Shown here in pieces: positions 27,637 to 36,516 of a stretch of DNA of 64,000 nucleotides. The stretch covers positions 806,001-870,000 of the forward strand of contig CP126120.1 of the NCBI GenBank assembly GCA_030123585.1, given 5' to 3'. The notes under the pieces were generated by a model. It ran no database searches and was not told where the DNA came from. It saw only the letters and a list, made by a program, of their open reading frames with translations. The stretch's first letter is position 1; each line of letters starts with the position of its first letter. The position numbers were made by a program, and so were the translations under genes. The DNA is from Rhodanobacteraceae bacterium (GTDB taxonomy: Bacteria > Pseudomonadota > Gammaproteobacteria > Xanthomonadales > Rhodanobacteraceae).

Positions 27637-28203
27637 CTACGTTTTGGGGAGCGTGACGCCCTTCTGCCCCTGGTATTTGCCGCCGCGATCCTTGTAGCTG
27701 GTCGCGCACACCTCGTCCGATTCCAGGAACAGCATCTGCGCCACGCCCTCGTTGGCGTAGATCTTGGCCGGCAGCGGTGTGGTGTTGGAGAACTCCAGCG
27801 TCACGTGGCCTTCCCACTCCGGCTCCAGCGGCGTCACGTTGACGATGATGCCGCAGCGCGCGTAGGTGCTCTTGCCCAGGCACACCACCAGCACGTTGCG
27901 CGGAATGCGGAAATATTCGACGGTGCGCGCCAGCGCGAACGAGTTGGGCGGGATGATGCAGCACTCGCCCTTGAAATCGACGAAGTTGCGCGAGTCGAAA
28001 TCCTTGGGATCGACGATGGTCGAATTGATGTTGGTGAAGATCTTGAACTCGTCCGCGCAGCGCACGTCGTAGCCGTAGCTGGAAGTGCCGTAGGACACGA
28101 TGCGCCCGTCGCCGTTCTGCTTGACCTGGCCTGCCTCGAACGGTTCGATCATGCCGTGATCTTGCGCCATGCGGCGGATCCAGTTGTCGCTCTTGATGCT
28201 CAT
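27637..28203 (-). CDS. dcd: dCTP deaminase
   Basis: Deaminates dCTP to dUTP for dTMP synthesis. 188 residues, the standard length. Motifs: [11 protein letters not shown] near residues 39-49, [11 protein letters not shown] (catalytic-site Ser/Arg region) and [11 protein letters not shown] containing the catalytic Glu. Start ATG 28203. The upstream 250 bp hold only repeats, then the mrp stop, so dcd may be read from the mrp transcript. Confidence 0.97.
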   Translation of the reverse strand: MSIKSDNWIRRMAQDHGMIEPFEAGQVKQNGDGRIVSYGTSSYGYDVRCADEFKIFTNINSTIVDPKDFDSRNFVDFKGECCIIPPNSFALARTVEYFRIPRNVLVVCLGKSTYARCGIIVNVTPLEPEWEGHVTLEFSNTTPLPAKIYANEGVAQMLFLESDEVCATSYKDRGGKYQGQKGVTLPKT

Positions 28204-28263
28204 GTGGCGGGACTCGGAGAGAAGGAAGTGGAAAACGGAAAGCGGAAAGCATAACAAGCACTC

Positions 28264-28421
28264 GTCATTCCGGGGCCGCCGCAGCTCCATCGCGGCGGAA
28301 CCCGGAATCGGTATCACTCGGCACACAACGACGCGCCGCGCATCGCCCGCGAGCCTGTCGACCGCCCCAAAACCGATTCCGGGTTCGATCGCGGTGAAGC
28401 GGGCGATCGCCCCGGAATGAC
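28264..28421. repeat. Inverted pair of GTCATTCCGG palindromic repeats
   Basis: One unit runs from GTCATTCCGGGG to CCCGGAATCGG (28264-28313); a second, opposite unit ends at CCCCGGAATGAC (28421). They fill the gap between dcd and mrp and match the units at 47389-47736. Confidence 0.85.
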
Positions 28422-28459
28422 AACAGGACGAGAGCACATCGCCAAGTCTGGCATCCGCG

Positions 28460-29551
28460 TCAATCATCCACGACACGGATATTGGGCACACCCGTCATGT
28501 CGCGTTCGGCCTGCAGCGACAGCCGCGCCGCGGTGTTGCGCGCGATTCCGCGGTAGCGCAGCGAAAGGTCGGAATCAGGATCGGCCGCCACGGTCGGATT
28601 GCCGCCGTCGGCCTGTTCGCGGATGCGGATGTCCAGCGGCAGCGAGCCCAGCAGCGGCACACCGTATTGTTCGGCCATCTTCGCGCCACCGCCCGCGCCG
28701 AAGATGTGTTCCTCATGGCCGCAGTTCGAACAGACGTGCGTAGCCATGTTCTCGATGATGCCGAGTACCGGCACCTGCACCTTCTCGAACGCCTTCAGGC
28801 CCTTCTTCGCATCCAGCAGCGCTATGTCCTGCGGCGTGGTGACGATCACCGCGCCCGCGACCGGCACGCGTTGGGTCAGCGTCAACTGGATGTCGCCGGT
28901 GCCCGGCGGCATGTCCACGACGAGGTAATCAAGATCACGCCAGAGAGTCGACTGCAGCAATTGCGTCAGCGCCTGCGTCACCATCGGCCCGCGCCACACC
29001 ATCGGCGTGTCTTCACCGACCAGGAACCCGATCGACATCACCTGCAAGCCATGGTTGGTCATCGGGATGATGGTCTTGCCATCCGGTGATTCCGGGCGGC
29101 CGGAGATGCCCAGCATCAGCGGCTGGCTGGGGCCGTAGATGTCGGCGTCCAGCACGCCCGCATTGGCGCCTTCGGCCGCCAGCGCCAGCGCGAGATTCAC
29201 CGCGACCGTGGACTTGCCGACGCCGCCCTTGCCGGACGCCACCGCGATGATGTTCTTCACGCCCGGCAGCGGCATCAGGTTGCCCTGCACCTTGTGCGTC
29301 GCGATGCGCGTCGTCACCGACACCGTCGCCTGCGCGATCGCGGGATCGGCTTCCAGCGTGCGCTTGATCTGCGCCGCGAAATCCTTGCGCCAGCCATCGG
29401 CGGGGTAACCCAGCGCGATCTCGACCGCCGCCTTGTCGCCATCCACTCCGACGCCACGGATCGCGCCGCCGTCGGCCAGCGATGCGCCGGTATGCGGATC
29501 GGTGATGCCCGCGAGCAACTCGCGGACGCGTGCTTCGGTGATGGGTGGCAT
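28460..29551 (-). CDS. mrp: Iron-sulfur cluster carrier protein Mrp/ApbC
   Basis: P-loop ATPase of the Mrp/Nbp35 family that carries Fe-S clusters to target proteins. 363 residues: N-terminal MIP18-like (DUF59) domain (~1-85), deviant Walker [10 protein letters not shown] near 107-115, [13 protein letters not shown], and the cluster motif CSNCG near residue 277. ATG 29551 is preferred over a TTG 15 bp upstream. Divergent from the beta-barrel gene at 29736. Confidence 0.95.
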   Translation of the reverse strand: MPPITEARVRELLAGITDPHTGASLADGGAIRGVGVDGDKAAVEIALGYPADGWRKDFAAQIKRTLEADPAIAQATVSVTTRIATHKVQGNLMPLPGVKNIIAVASGKGGVGKSTVAVNLALALAAEGANAGVLDADIYGPSQPLMLGISGRPESPDGKTIIPMTNHGLQVMSIGFLVGEDTPMVWRGPMVTQALTQLLQSTLWRDLDYLVVDMPPGTGDIQLTLTQRVPVAGAVIVTTPQDIALLDAKKGLKAFEKVQVPVLGIIENMATHVCSNCGHEEHIFGAGGGAKMAEQYGVPLLGSLPLDIRIREQADGGNPTVAADPDSDLSLRYRGIARNTAARLSLQAERDMTGVPNIRVVDD

Positions 29552-29735
29552 TCGCAATCCGGCCAAGTGTCAACGTATGACTTTTCAGTATGCCAGAGCT
29601 CGATCGCAGAACCGTGATCCCGATCAGCCGATCTCCGGCGGGGCACGCATCGACTTCCCTGATACAGTCGACCAGACTGGCTGTGTCGTCGTCGATGCAC
29701 GCCGGCTCGTCCGAAAATCAACAAAAAGGGAGCTC

Positions 29736-30569
29736 ATGATCACCGGACGTCGAATGCGTCTTGCCGTGCAGCGATCCGCACTATGTGTGTCAATCATCCT
29801 GTGCGGGGTTGCCAACACGGCGCACGCGCAATCTTCCGATCAGGACGCGTGGCACTACGGCGCCACCGTTTATGCCTACTTCCCTTCCCTGTACGGCGAA
29901 ACCACATTCCCCGGTGGCACCGCGGGTCCGATCTTCCGGATCGACGCACACCGGATCGTCAAGGGATTGAACCTTGCCTTCATGGGCAAGTTCAGCGTCC
30001 GCCACGGGAATTGGGGCGCCTTCGCCGACGTGTTCCACGCGGACGTCAGCGACAGCGTGAACGCCACGCACGCTTTCAGCGTGCCGCAGGTTCCGGTGCC
30101 CGTGGGTGTCACCGGCAACTTCAAGCTGGGCGCGAAAACCACGCTGCTCACGCTCGCTGGCACATACCGGTTCGTCGCGGAGCCCGACCACGATATGTCA
30201 CTCGTGTTCGGCGCACGCATGTACGACAGCCGTCAGCGGCTCGACTGGACGTTGTCGGCGCCGCTGATCGGCTACCCCAACGCATCGGGCCAGTCGCGCG
30301 TCGGTCATACACGGTGGGACGCGATCGTGGGCGTGTCCGGACACCAGCGTTTCGGCACCGACCTGCGCTGGTTCGTGCCGTATTACGTGGATGCCGGCAG
30401 CGGGGATTCGCGGTTCACCTGGCAAGCCTTGATCGGCGTGGGCTACGCATTCCAATGGGGCGAAGTAGCCGCCACGTGGCGCTACATCGACTACGACTTC
30501 AAATCCGGCAGCCTGGTTTCGCGCATGTCGTACAGCGGCCCGGCCGTGGGGCTGACCTGGCGGTTCTGA
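29736..30569 (+). CDS. Putative outer-membrane beta-barrel protein
   Basis: 277 residues with a signal peptide (VSIILCGVANTAHAQS, cut after AHA near residue 31) and alternating strands rich in Gly and aromatics, e.g. WHYGATVYAYFPSLYG, RWFVPYYVDAGSG, and a C-terminal strand ending in TWRF, the aromatic terminus recognised by BAM. Ribosome-binding site AAGGGAG precedes ATG 29736. Similar uncharacterised barrels are common in proteobacteria; cargo unknown. The M20 peptidase gene begins 59 bp after its stop. Confidence 0.75.
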   Translation: MITGRRMRLAVQRSALCVSIILCGVANTAHAQSSDQDAWHYGATVYAYFPSLYGETTFPGGTAGPIFRIDAHRIVKGLNLAFMGKFSVRHGNWGAFADVFHADVSDSVNATHAFSVPQVPVPVGVTGNFKLGAKTTLLTLAGTYRFVAEPDHDMSLVFGARMYDSRQRLDWTLSAPLIGYPNASGQSRVGHTRWDAIVGVSGHQRFGTDLRWFVPYYVDAGSGDSRFTWQALIGVGYAFQWGEVAATWRYIDYDFKSGSLVSRMSYSGPAVGLTWRF

Positions 30570-30628
30570 CGCGTCGGCAGCAGCGATTCAAGCAGCGGTT
30601 CGGTTTCATCCATTCGAAGGAGAAGACC

Positions 30629-31972
30629 ATGACGATCAAGGGATTTGCCCGCACGACGCTCGTTGCAGCGTTGCTGTGCCTGCCGGCGTTCCAGGCCGCA
30701 GCGGCCGGCACGGATACCAAGCTTCTGGATGCCGCGCGCGCGCAACAACCCGCGGTGATCCAGTCGCTGCACGACATGGTCACGATCGAATCGGGTTCGG
30801 ACGACACGGCCGGGCTCGCGCAAATGACCCAATACTGCGAAGACCGGTTGCGTGCACTGGGCGCCGCGACCCGCCTGATTCCCAGTGCGGACGGCAAACC
30901 CACGCACCTGGTCGAGGGCGTGTTCAAGGGCAACGGCAAGCTGCGCGTGATGCTGATCGCGCACATGGACACGGTGTACCGCAAGGGCATCCTCGCGAGC
31001 GAACCGTACCATCGCGACGGCAACAAGCTGTACGGGCCGGGCATCGCCGACGACAAGGGCGGCGTCGCGGTGATCCTGAATTCGCTGGCGATCTTGAAGC
31101 AACTCGGCTGGCACGATTACGCGACACTCACCGTGCTGTTCAATCCCGACGAGGAGATCGGCTCGCCCGGCTCCGGCGACATCATCCAGAAGCTCGGCAG
31201 CGAAAACGATGTGGTGCTGTCCTATGAACCCTCGCCCGCCAAGGCCATCGCAAACAGCGAAGGTGTCTTGCTGCAGGCCGCCGGCACCGGGCGTGCTTCG
31301 ATCACCGTGCAAGGTCGCGCGTCCCACGCAGGCGCGGCGCCCGAGGAAGGCCGCAACGCGCTCATTGAACTTGCGTACCAGGTCCTGCAAACCCGCGACA
31401 CCACCCAATCCATTCCGGGCGTGCAGATGAACTGGACGACCTTCAACGCCGGCACGGTGCGCAACCAGATTCCCGACCATGCCGAAGCGGGCGCGGACGT
31501 GCGCTTTTCCAACGCTGGTGGGACGGACAAGCTGCTCGCTGCGCTGAAGGCGAAAGTCGCCGGGCACAGCCTGGTTCCCGACACAACGACCGTGGTCAGT
31601 CTCGACATCATGCGGCCCATGTACAAGGCGGATGAGCGCACCATGACGCTGGCGCGGCTCGCGCAGTCCGTGTACGCGGAGCTGCATGACGGCAATCTCG
31701 CCGAGGAAAACTCGCGCGACGTGCCCGGCGGCGACATGGCCTTCAACGGCCGCAACCTGCTGCTGGTGCCCGGCACCAGCGGCGGCACCGATGCGGGCTT
31801 TGCGCAAAGCTCCGGCAAGGCCGCGGTGCTCGAAGGCCTGGGCCTCGCCGGCTGGGGCTATCACGCGAAGAACGAATACATCGAAGTCGATTCCATCGTC
31901 CCTCGCCTGTACCTCACCTCGCGCATGCTGATGGAACTTGGCAAGACGGTGGACGCCGACGGGACGTTTTGA
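30629..31972 (+). CDS. Exported M20 family carboxypeptidase (CPG2-like)
   Basis: 447 residues with a signal peptide (LVAALLCLPAFQAAAAG). Zinc ligands and catalytic residues of the M20 fold are in order: LIAHMDTVY, GPGIADDKGG, PDEEIGSPGS and GWGYHAKNEY. The layout matches glutamate carboxypeptidase (carboxypeptidase G2) with its dimerisation domain inserted at ~200-310 (GRASHAGAAPEEGRNALIEL). It likely frees C-terminal glutamate or similar residues from periplasmic substrates. AAGGAGAAG lies just before ATG 30629. Confidence 0.92.
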   Translation: MTIKGFARTTLVAALLCLPAFQAAAAGTDTKLLDAARAQQPAVIQSLHDMVTIESGSDDTAGLAQMTQYCEDRLRALGAATRLIPSADGKPTHLVEGVFKGNGKLRVMLIAHMDTVYRKGILASEPYHRDGNKLYGPGIADDKGGVAVILNSLAILKQLGWHDYATLTVLFNPDEEIGSPGSGDIIQKLGSENDVVLSYEPSPAKAIANSEGVLLQAAGTGRASITVQGRASHAGAAPEEGRNALIELAYQVLQTRDTTQSIPGVQMNWTTFNAGTVRNQIPDHAEAGADVRFSNAGGTDKLLAALKAKVAGHSLVPDTTTVVSLDIMRPMYKADERTMTLARLAQSVYAELHDGNLAEENSRDVPGGDMAFNGRNLLLVPGTSGGTDAGFAQSSGKAAVLEGLGLAGWGYHAKNEYIEVDSIVPRLYLTSRMLMELGKTVDADGTF

Positions 31973-32044
31973 CGCGCCGCTCGCCCGCTTGACGCGCACG
32001 GCGTACTGCGCGACGCTGCACGCAAGCCCATTGGAGTCACCGCC

Positions 32045-32497
32045 ATGCGCACCGCCTTCCGCTCCGCCCTGATCGCCCTCGCCCTGCTGCTGGCCACGGC
32101 CGCATACGCCGCCGACACCACACCGGTCGGCACCTGGACGCAGGTCGACGATGCCACCGGCAAGCCGAAATCCATCATCGAGATCACCGCACAGCCGGAC
32201 GGCACGCTGCAGGGCGTGGTCAAGCAGGTGCTGTTCTCCGACCAGGGCCCGCATCCGATCTGCGACAAGTGCGAAGGCGAGCGCCACAACAAGCCGGTGG
32301 AAGGCATGACCATCATGTGGGGCGTGAAACAGGACGGCGACGTGTGGGATGGCGGCCGGATCCTCGACCCCCACAACGGCAAGACCTACAAGGTCAAGCT
32401 GTCGCTCGAAGACAACGGCATGAAACTGCACGTGCGCGGCTACATCGGCATGCCGATGCTGGGCCGCACGCAGACCTGGTTGCGCAAGACGGACTGA
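32045..32497 (+). CDS. DUF2147 secreted protein
   Basis: 150 residues with a clear signal peptide (LIALALLLATAAYAAD). The mature part has TPVGTWTQVDDATGKPKSIIEI, DGGRILDPHNGKTYKVKL and RGYIGMPMLGRTQTWLR, characteristic of DUF2147, a small beta-barrel periplasmic family of unknown role. Two Cys in CDKCEGE may form a disulfide. Ends 31 bp before the ATP-grasp gene. Confidence 0.88.
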   Translation: MRTAFRSALIALALLLATAAYAADTTPVGTWTQVDDATGKPKSIIEITAQPDGTLQGVVKQVLFSDQGPHPICDKCEGERHNKPVEGMTIMWGVKQDGDVWDGGRILDPHNGKTYKVKLSLEDNGMKLHVRGYIGMPMLGRTQTWLRKTD

Positions 32498-32528
32498 TCC
32501 CGGCCATCGCCAACATCCGGGGGAATCC

Positions 32529-33389
32529 GTGCGCGCGAACTCCACCGGGCTGCTGCGCCTGCGTGCCGAGTTCGCGAGCAAGCGCTTCCTGGCCCGCGAG
32601 TACGCGCTCGGCCGCTTCACCCATCGCAGGCCACTGAAAATCCTTTTCAGCGATCGCGACGGCTGGGTGGAGCCATTGGCCAGAAAACTGCGCCTGACCC
32701 GCCATCAGTTCGCCTTCGGAGACCTGCGGCACGCCGATCTCGCCGGCTACGACCTCGTCGTGCCGTTGAGCATGGAGGATCTCCGTTTCCTGAGCGGGTT
32801 GCGCGCGGAACTCCGCACGCTGATCCCGATACCCTCGCCGGAAGCCATCGACCTGTGCGATGACAAGCTGAAATTCCACGCACACCTGCGCCGGCACGGC
32901 TTCGAACGCTGGCTGCCGCGCACCGGCACCTCGCTCGCCTACCCTTACGTCCTCAAGAAATCCGTCGACGAAGCGGGCGAGCACTGTCACATTGTGACCG
33001 ACGAAGAATCCGAATCCGCCGTGGCCGCGGATCGCGCGAAGCCGGATTTCTTCGTGGAGGAATTCGTCCCCGGTACGCGCGAATTCGCCAGCCACATCCT
33101 GTTCATGGGCGGACGCGTCGTGACTTCGCTGGACGTCGAATACCGCTACACCACCGAATTTCCGATCAAGGGCAAGACCTGGCCCGTCTTCAAGACGGTT
33201 CGCCGCAGCCGGCACCTGCCGCTGTTCACCGGCATGTTGAACGCCGTGCGCTTCGAGGGCCTGTGCTGCGTGAATTACAAGCTGCGGCGCGGCGAGCCGG
33301 TGGTGTTCGAAATCAATCCACGCCTCGGCCGCAGCGCCACCGCTTACTTCTTCGCGTTTCTCAGGCACCTTGCGCCCGGCCGGACGTGA
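32529..33389 (+). CDS. ATP-grasp domain protein of unknown substrate
   Basis: 286 residues. An N-terminal segment (KILFSDRDGWVEPLARKL) precedes an ATP-grasp core: CDDKLKFHAHLRRHGF (helix after the pre-ATP loop), YPYVLKKSVDEAGEHCHIV (phosphate-binding strand), FFVEEFVPGTREFASHI and, at the metal site, VVFEINPRLGRSATAYFF. Such stand-alone proteins usually ligate a carboxylate to an amine (carbamoyl-phosphate synthetase or D-Ala ligase superfamily). GTG start with GGGG upstream. Cytoplasmic, lying between secreted proteins; substrate cannot be told. Confidence 0.85.
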   Translation: MRANSTGLLRLRAEFASKRFLAREYALGRFTHRRPLKILFSDRDGWVEPLARKLRLTRHQFAFGDLRHADLAGYDLVVPLSMEDLRFLSGLRAELRTLIPIPSPEAIDLCDDKLKFHAHLRRHGFERWLPRTGTSLAYPYVLKKSVDEAGEHCHIVTDEESESAVAADRAKPDFFVEEFVPGTREFASHILFMGGRVVTSLDVEYRYTTEFPIKGKTWPVFKTVRRSRHLPLFTGMLNAVRFEGLCCVNYKLRRGEPVVFEINPRLGRSATAYFFAFLRHLAPGRT

Positions 33390-33500
33390 GGGAGCCCGGC
33401 GTCCCGATCGTCCCGGAGCCCATGACTGCCGGCACGGTTTCCGCCACCGCCGATGCGCACTAAGGTTGCACGATCCACCCAGCTTGCCGAGGGGAAGTCC

Positions 33501-35747
33501 ATGTCGAATGCCATGTTCCATCGTCCGCGCGCGGCCACACGTCTGCTGTGCATGGCCTTGCTGGCGTTGCCGTGCTCCCTCGCGCTGGCCGGGACCGCGC
33601 CTGCGCGGCACGACGCCGACCACGCACGCCTGCAGAAGGAAGCGCAACAGGTCACGATCACCCGCGACAACTGGGGCATTCCGCACATCCACGGCCAGAC
33701 CGATGCGGACGCGGTGTTCGGGATGATCTATGCGCAGTGCGAGGACGATTTCAGCCGCGTGCAGGCGAACCTGCTCACCGCGCTCGGCTGGAGCGCGCGG
33801 GCCGACGGCGAGAAGGCGATCTGGGACAACCTGCGCTACCAGCTCTTCATCGACCCGGTGGTGCTGAAGCAGGACTACGCGAAGAGTCCGGCGTGGTTGC
33901 GGAAACTGATGAACGCGTGGGCGGATGGCCTGAACTGGTACCTCGCCACGCACCCGGATGTGCATCCGGTGATCGCGCACTACGAGCCGTGGATGGCGCT
34001 TTCCTTCACCGAAGGCAGCATCGGCGGCGACATCGAGCGCGTCGAGCTTGCCGACCTCGCGAAGTTCTACGGCGCCGATCCCGCGACCACGCTCGCGCTG
34101 GCGCAAACGCAGCCCGCCACCTGGCACGGCGATACAGGTTCCAACGGCATCGCGATCGCGCCGAAGCTGACCACCGACGGCCATGCGCTGCTGCTGATCA
34201 ACCCGCACGTCACCTTCAATTTCCGCAGCGAGTCGCAGATGTCCAGTGACGAAGGGCTGGATGCCTACGGCGCCTCCACCTGGGGCCAGTTCTTCATCTA
34301 CCAAGGTTTCAACCGTCATATCGGCTGGATGCACACTTCCACCGGCGTCGATGCCGTCGATGAATTCGCCGAAACCGTCTCGAAAAGGAATGGGAAATAC
34401 TTCTACAAGTTCGGCGACAAGGAATTGCCGGTCACCACGCGCGAAATCAGCATCGACTACCGCAAACCGGACGGTTCGACGGGCACGCGCACGTTCACGG
34501 CGTATTTCACCCAGCACGGCCCGATCGTTCGCAGCGAGCACGGCAAGTGGATCGCGGAGGCGCTGATGAACCGCCCGATCCCGGCACTGCAACAAAGCTG
34601 GCTGCGCACCAAGGCCACGGATCTTGCGAGCTACATGAAGGTCGCCGAACTCAAGGCCAACTCATCCAACAACACGCTGTTCGCCGACGACAAGGGCGAG
34701 ATCGCGTTCCTGGTGCCGCAGTTCGTACCCAAGCGCGACAACGCGTTCGATTACCTGAAACCGGTCGATGGCAGCAACCCCGCCACCGCGTGGCAGGGCC
34801 TCACGCCGCTCAAGGACATGCCCAACGTCATCAACCCGCCCAACGGCTGGGTGATGAACACCAACGACTGGCCGTGGTCCGCGGCCGGCAAGGACAGTCC
34901 GAAGGCCGCGGATTATCCGCGCTACTTCGACACCTTCGGCGAAAATCCGCGCGGCGTGCATGCGACGCGAATGCTGACCGATGCGCGCGACTTCACCTCG
35001 GCGAAGCTTATCACCGACGCGTTCGACTCCTACCTGCCGGCGTTCGCCCGGCAGCTTCCGATCCTGATCCACGACTACGACGCCCTGCCCGCCAGCGATC
35101 CGCTGAAGGCGAAACTGGCGGGTCCGATCGGCGTGTTGCGGCATTGGGATTACCGCTGGGGCCTCGCCTCGATCCCCACCACCGTCGCGGTATTCTGGGG
35201 CGACACGCTGTGGGACGAAATCATGCCCATCATCGTGGCCAGCGACTTTGACGCCGATACCGAAGCCGCGCGCGCGTACGACTACATGGCGGACAAGGCC
35301 ACACCCGCGATGCGGCTCGGCGCGCTCGCGAAGGCCATCGATACGTTGACGCACGACTTCGGCTACTGGGGCGTGCCGTGGGGCCAGGTCAATCGCTACC
35401 AGCGGCTCGACGATTCCATCCAGCCGCATTTCGACGATGCCAAACCCAGCCTCGGTGTGCCGTTCACCTCGTCGCGCTGGGGTTCGCTGGCCTCGTCCAG
35501 CGCGCACCGCTGGCCCGGCACCCAAAAGTATTACGGCAACAACGGCAACAGCTTCGTCGCGGTGGTCGAGTTCGGTCCGAAGGTCAGCGCGCGTGCCATC
35601 CACGTCGGCGGCCAGAGCGGCGATCCGAAATCGCCGCACTTCACCGACCAGGCCGAACGCTGGGCCTCGGGCGACCTGCGCACCGTGTATTTCTGGCCCG
35701 AGCAACTCAAGGGACACACCAAACGAACGTATCACCCCGGTCAGTAA
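33501..35747 (+). CDS. Penicillin acylase family protein (Ntn hydrolase)
   Basis: 748 residues: signal peptide (LLALPCSLALAG), alpha subunit (~31-185), a linker, and a beta subunit that should start at Ser214 in DTGSNGIAIAP, the autocatalytic cleavage site. Supporting motifs: RDNWGIPHIHGQTDADA, INPHVTFNF and SSNNTLFADDKGEIAFLVP. Family members hydrolyse acyl-homoserine lactones, penicillins or lipopeptides; motifs alone do not choose among these. GAGGGGAAG precedes ATG 33501. Convergent with the GNAT gene 3 bp away. Confidence 0.92.
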   Translation: MSNAMFHRPRAATRLLCMALLALPCSLALAGTAPARHDADHARLQKEAQQVTITRDNWGIPHIHGQTDADAVFGMIYAQCEDDFSRVQANLLTALGWSARADGEKAIWDNLRYQLFIDPVVLKQDYAKSPAWLRKLMNAWADGLNWYLATHPDVHPVIAHYEPWMALSFTEGSIGGDIERVELADLAKFYGADPATTLALAQTQPATWHGDTGSNGIAIAPKLTTDGHALLLINPHVTFNFRSESQMSSDEGLDAYGASTWGQFFIYQGFNRHIGWMHTSTGVDAVDEFAETVSKRNGKYFYKFGDKELPVTTREISIDYRKPDGSTGTRTFTAYFTQHGPIVRSEHGKWIAEALMNRPIPALQQSWLRTKATDLASYMKVAELKANSSNNTLFADDKGEIAFLVPQFVPKRDNAFDYLKPVDGSNPATAWQGLTPLKDMPNVINPPNGWVMNTNDWPWSAAGKDSPKAADYPRYFDTFGENPRGVHATRMLTDARDFTSAKLITDAFDSYLPAFARQLPILIHDYDALPASDPLKAKLAGPIGVLRHWDYRWGLASIPTTVAVFWGDTLWDEIMPIIVASDFDADTEAARAYDYMADKATPAMRLGALAKAIDTLTHDFGYWGVPWGQVNRYQRLDDSIQPHFDDAKPSLGVPFTSSRWGSLASSSAHRWPGTQKYYGNNGNSFVAVVEFGPKVSARAIHVGGQSGDPKSPHFTDQAERWASGDLRTVYFWPEQLKGHTKRTYHPGQ

Positions 35748-35750
35748 CGC

Positions 35751-36428
35751 TCAGGCGCGCCGCAACGACCAGAGCGGAATGTCGCGGCGCAGCCGGTAGC
35801 CGAGCCGTTCGTACAACGATTTCGCGCGCGAATTGGCGTAGCTCACGTGCAGGAACGGCGTGCGTCCGCGCGCCAGCGTGTCGTTCGTGAGGAATGCGGT
35901 CAGGCGTCGCGCGTAACCACGCCCGGTGAAATCGGGATGGGTGCAGATCGCGCTCATCTCGACATGGGTGTCGGTGCCGAGCCGCTCGCCAATCATCGCG
36001 GCCAACCGGCCATGCTGGTAAATCCCGAAATAGCGACCCAGTTCCATCGTGCGTGGCCGGAAGTAATGCGGATACACCAGTGCCACCAACCCCAGCACGT
36101 CGGCACGGTGCCGTTCGTCCAGTTCGATGATGTCCGGGCCGTCGGGCAGTGGAATCGGCACGTCGCACGTCATCTGCGCCAGCGTTTCCAGCGACTCCAG
36201 CCTCCACGCACCCGACCACGCAGGCGCGACGCCCAGCACAAGCACGGTTTCATCGGATGCCACCAGCGATTCCAACGCCGTTTCGACATCGTTGGCCGGA
36301 TCGGCGACACCCAGGAACGGCGCGAAATCGCGCGGATAACGCGCGACGGCATCCGTGCCCATCGCAAGCGGTCGATGCCGCGTGCGCAGCGACGACCAGA
36401 AGGGATTGTCGAGTCCGCAATCAGCCAT
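35751..36428 (-). CDS. GNAT family N-acetyltransferase
   Basis: 225 residues. The C-terminal GNAT core has AAMIGERLGT, EMSAICTHPDFTGRGYARRL (acetyl-CoA pyrophosphate loop, R/Q-x-x-G-x-G/A type) and LHVSYANSRAKSLYERLGY. The N-terminal half (DNPFWSSLRTRHRPLA) matches the FR47-like subgroup. ATG 36428 chosen; an ATG at 36461 with AGGGA before it is possible. Substrate unknown. Confidence 0.88.
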   Translation of the reverse strand: MADCGLDNPFWSSLRTRHRPLAMGTDAVARYPRDFAPFLGVADPANDVETALESLVASDETVLVLGVAPAWSGAWRLESLETLAQMTCDVPIPLPDGPDIIELDERHRADVLGLVALVYPHYFRPRTMELGRYFGIYQHGRLAAMIGERLGTDTHVEMSAICTHPDFTGRGYARRLTAFLTNDTLARGRTPFLHVSYANSRAKSLYERLGYRLRRDIPLWSLRRA

Positions 36429-36516
36429 CGCGCGATGGTAGCCGTGCTCGGCGCTCGACATGCATCCCTGTTCCACGCTCGTCGAAACGGCCTATGCCTG
36501 CCGTCCGCTCCGGCGT

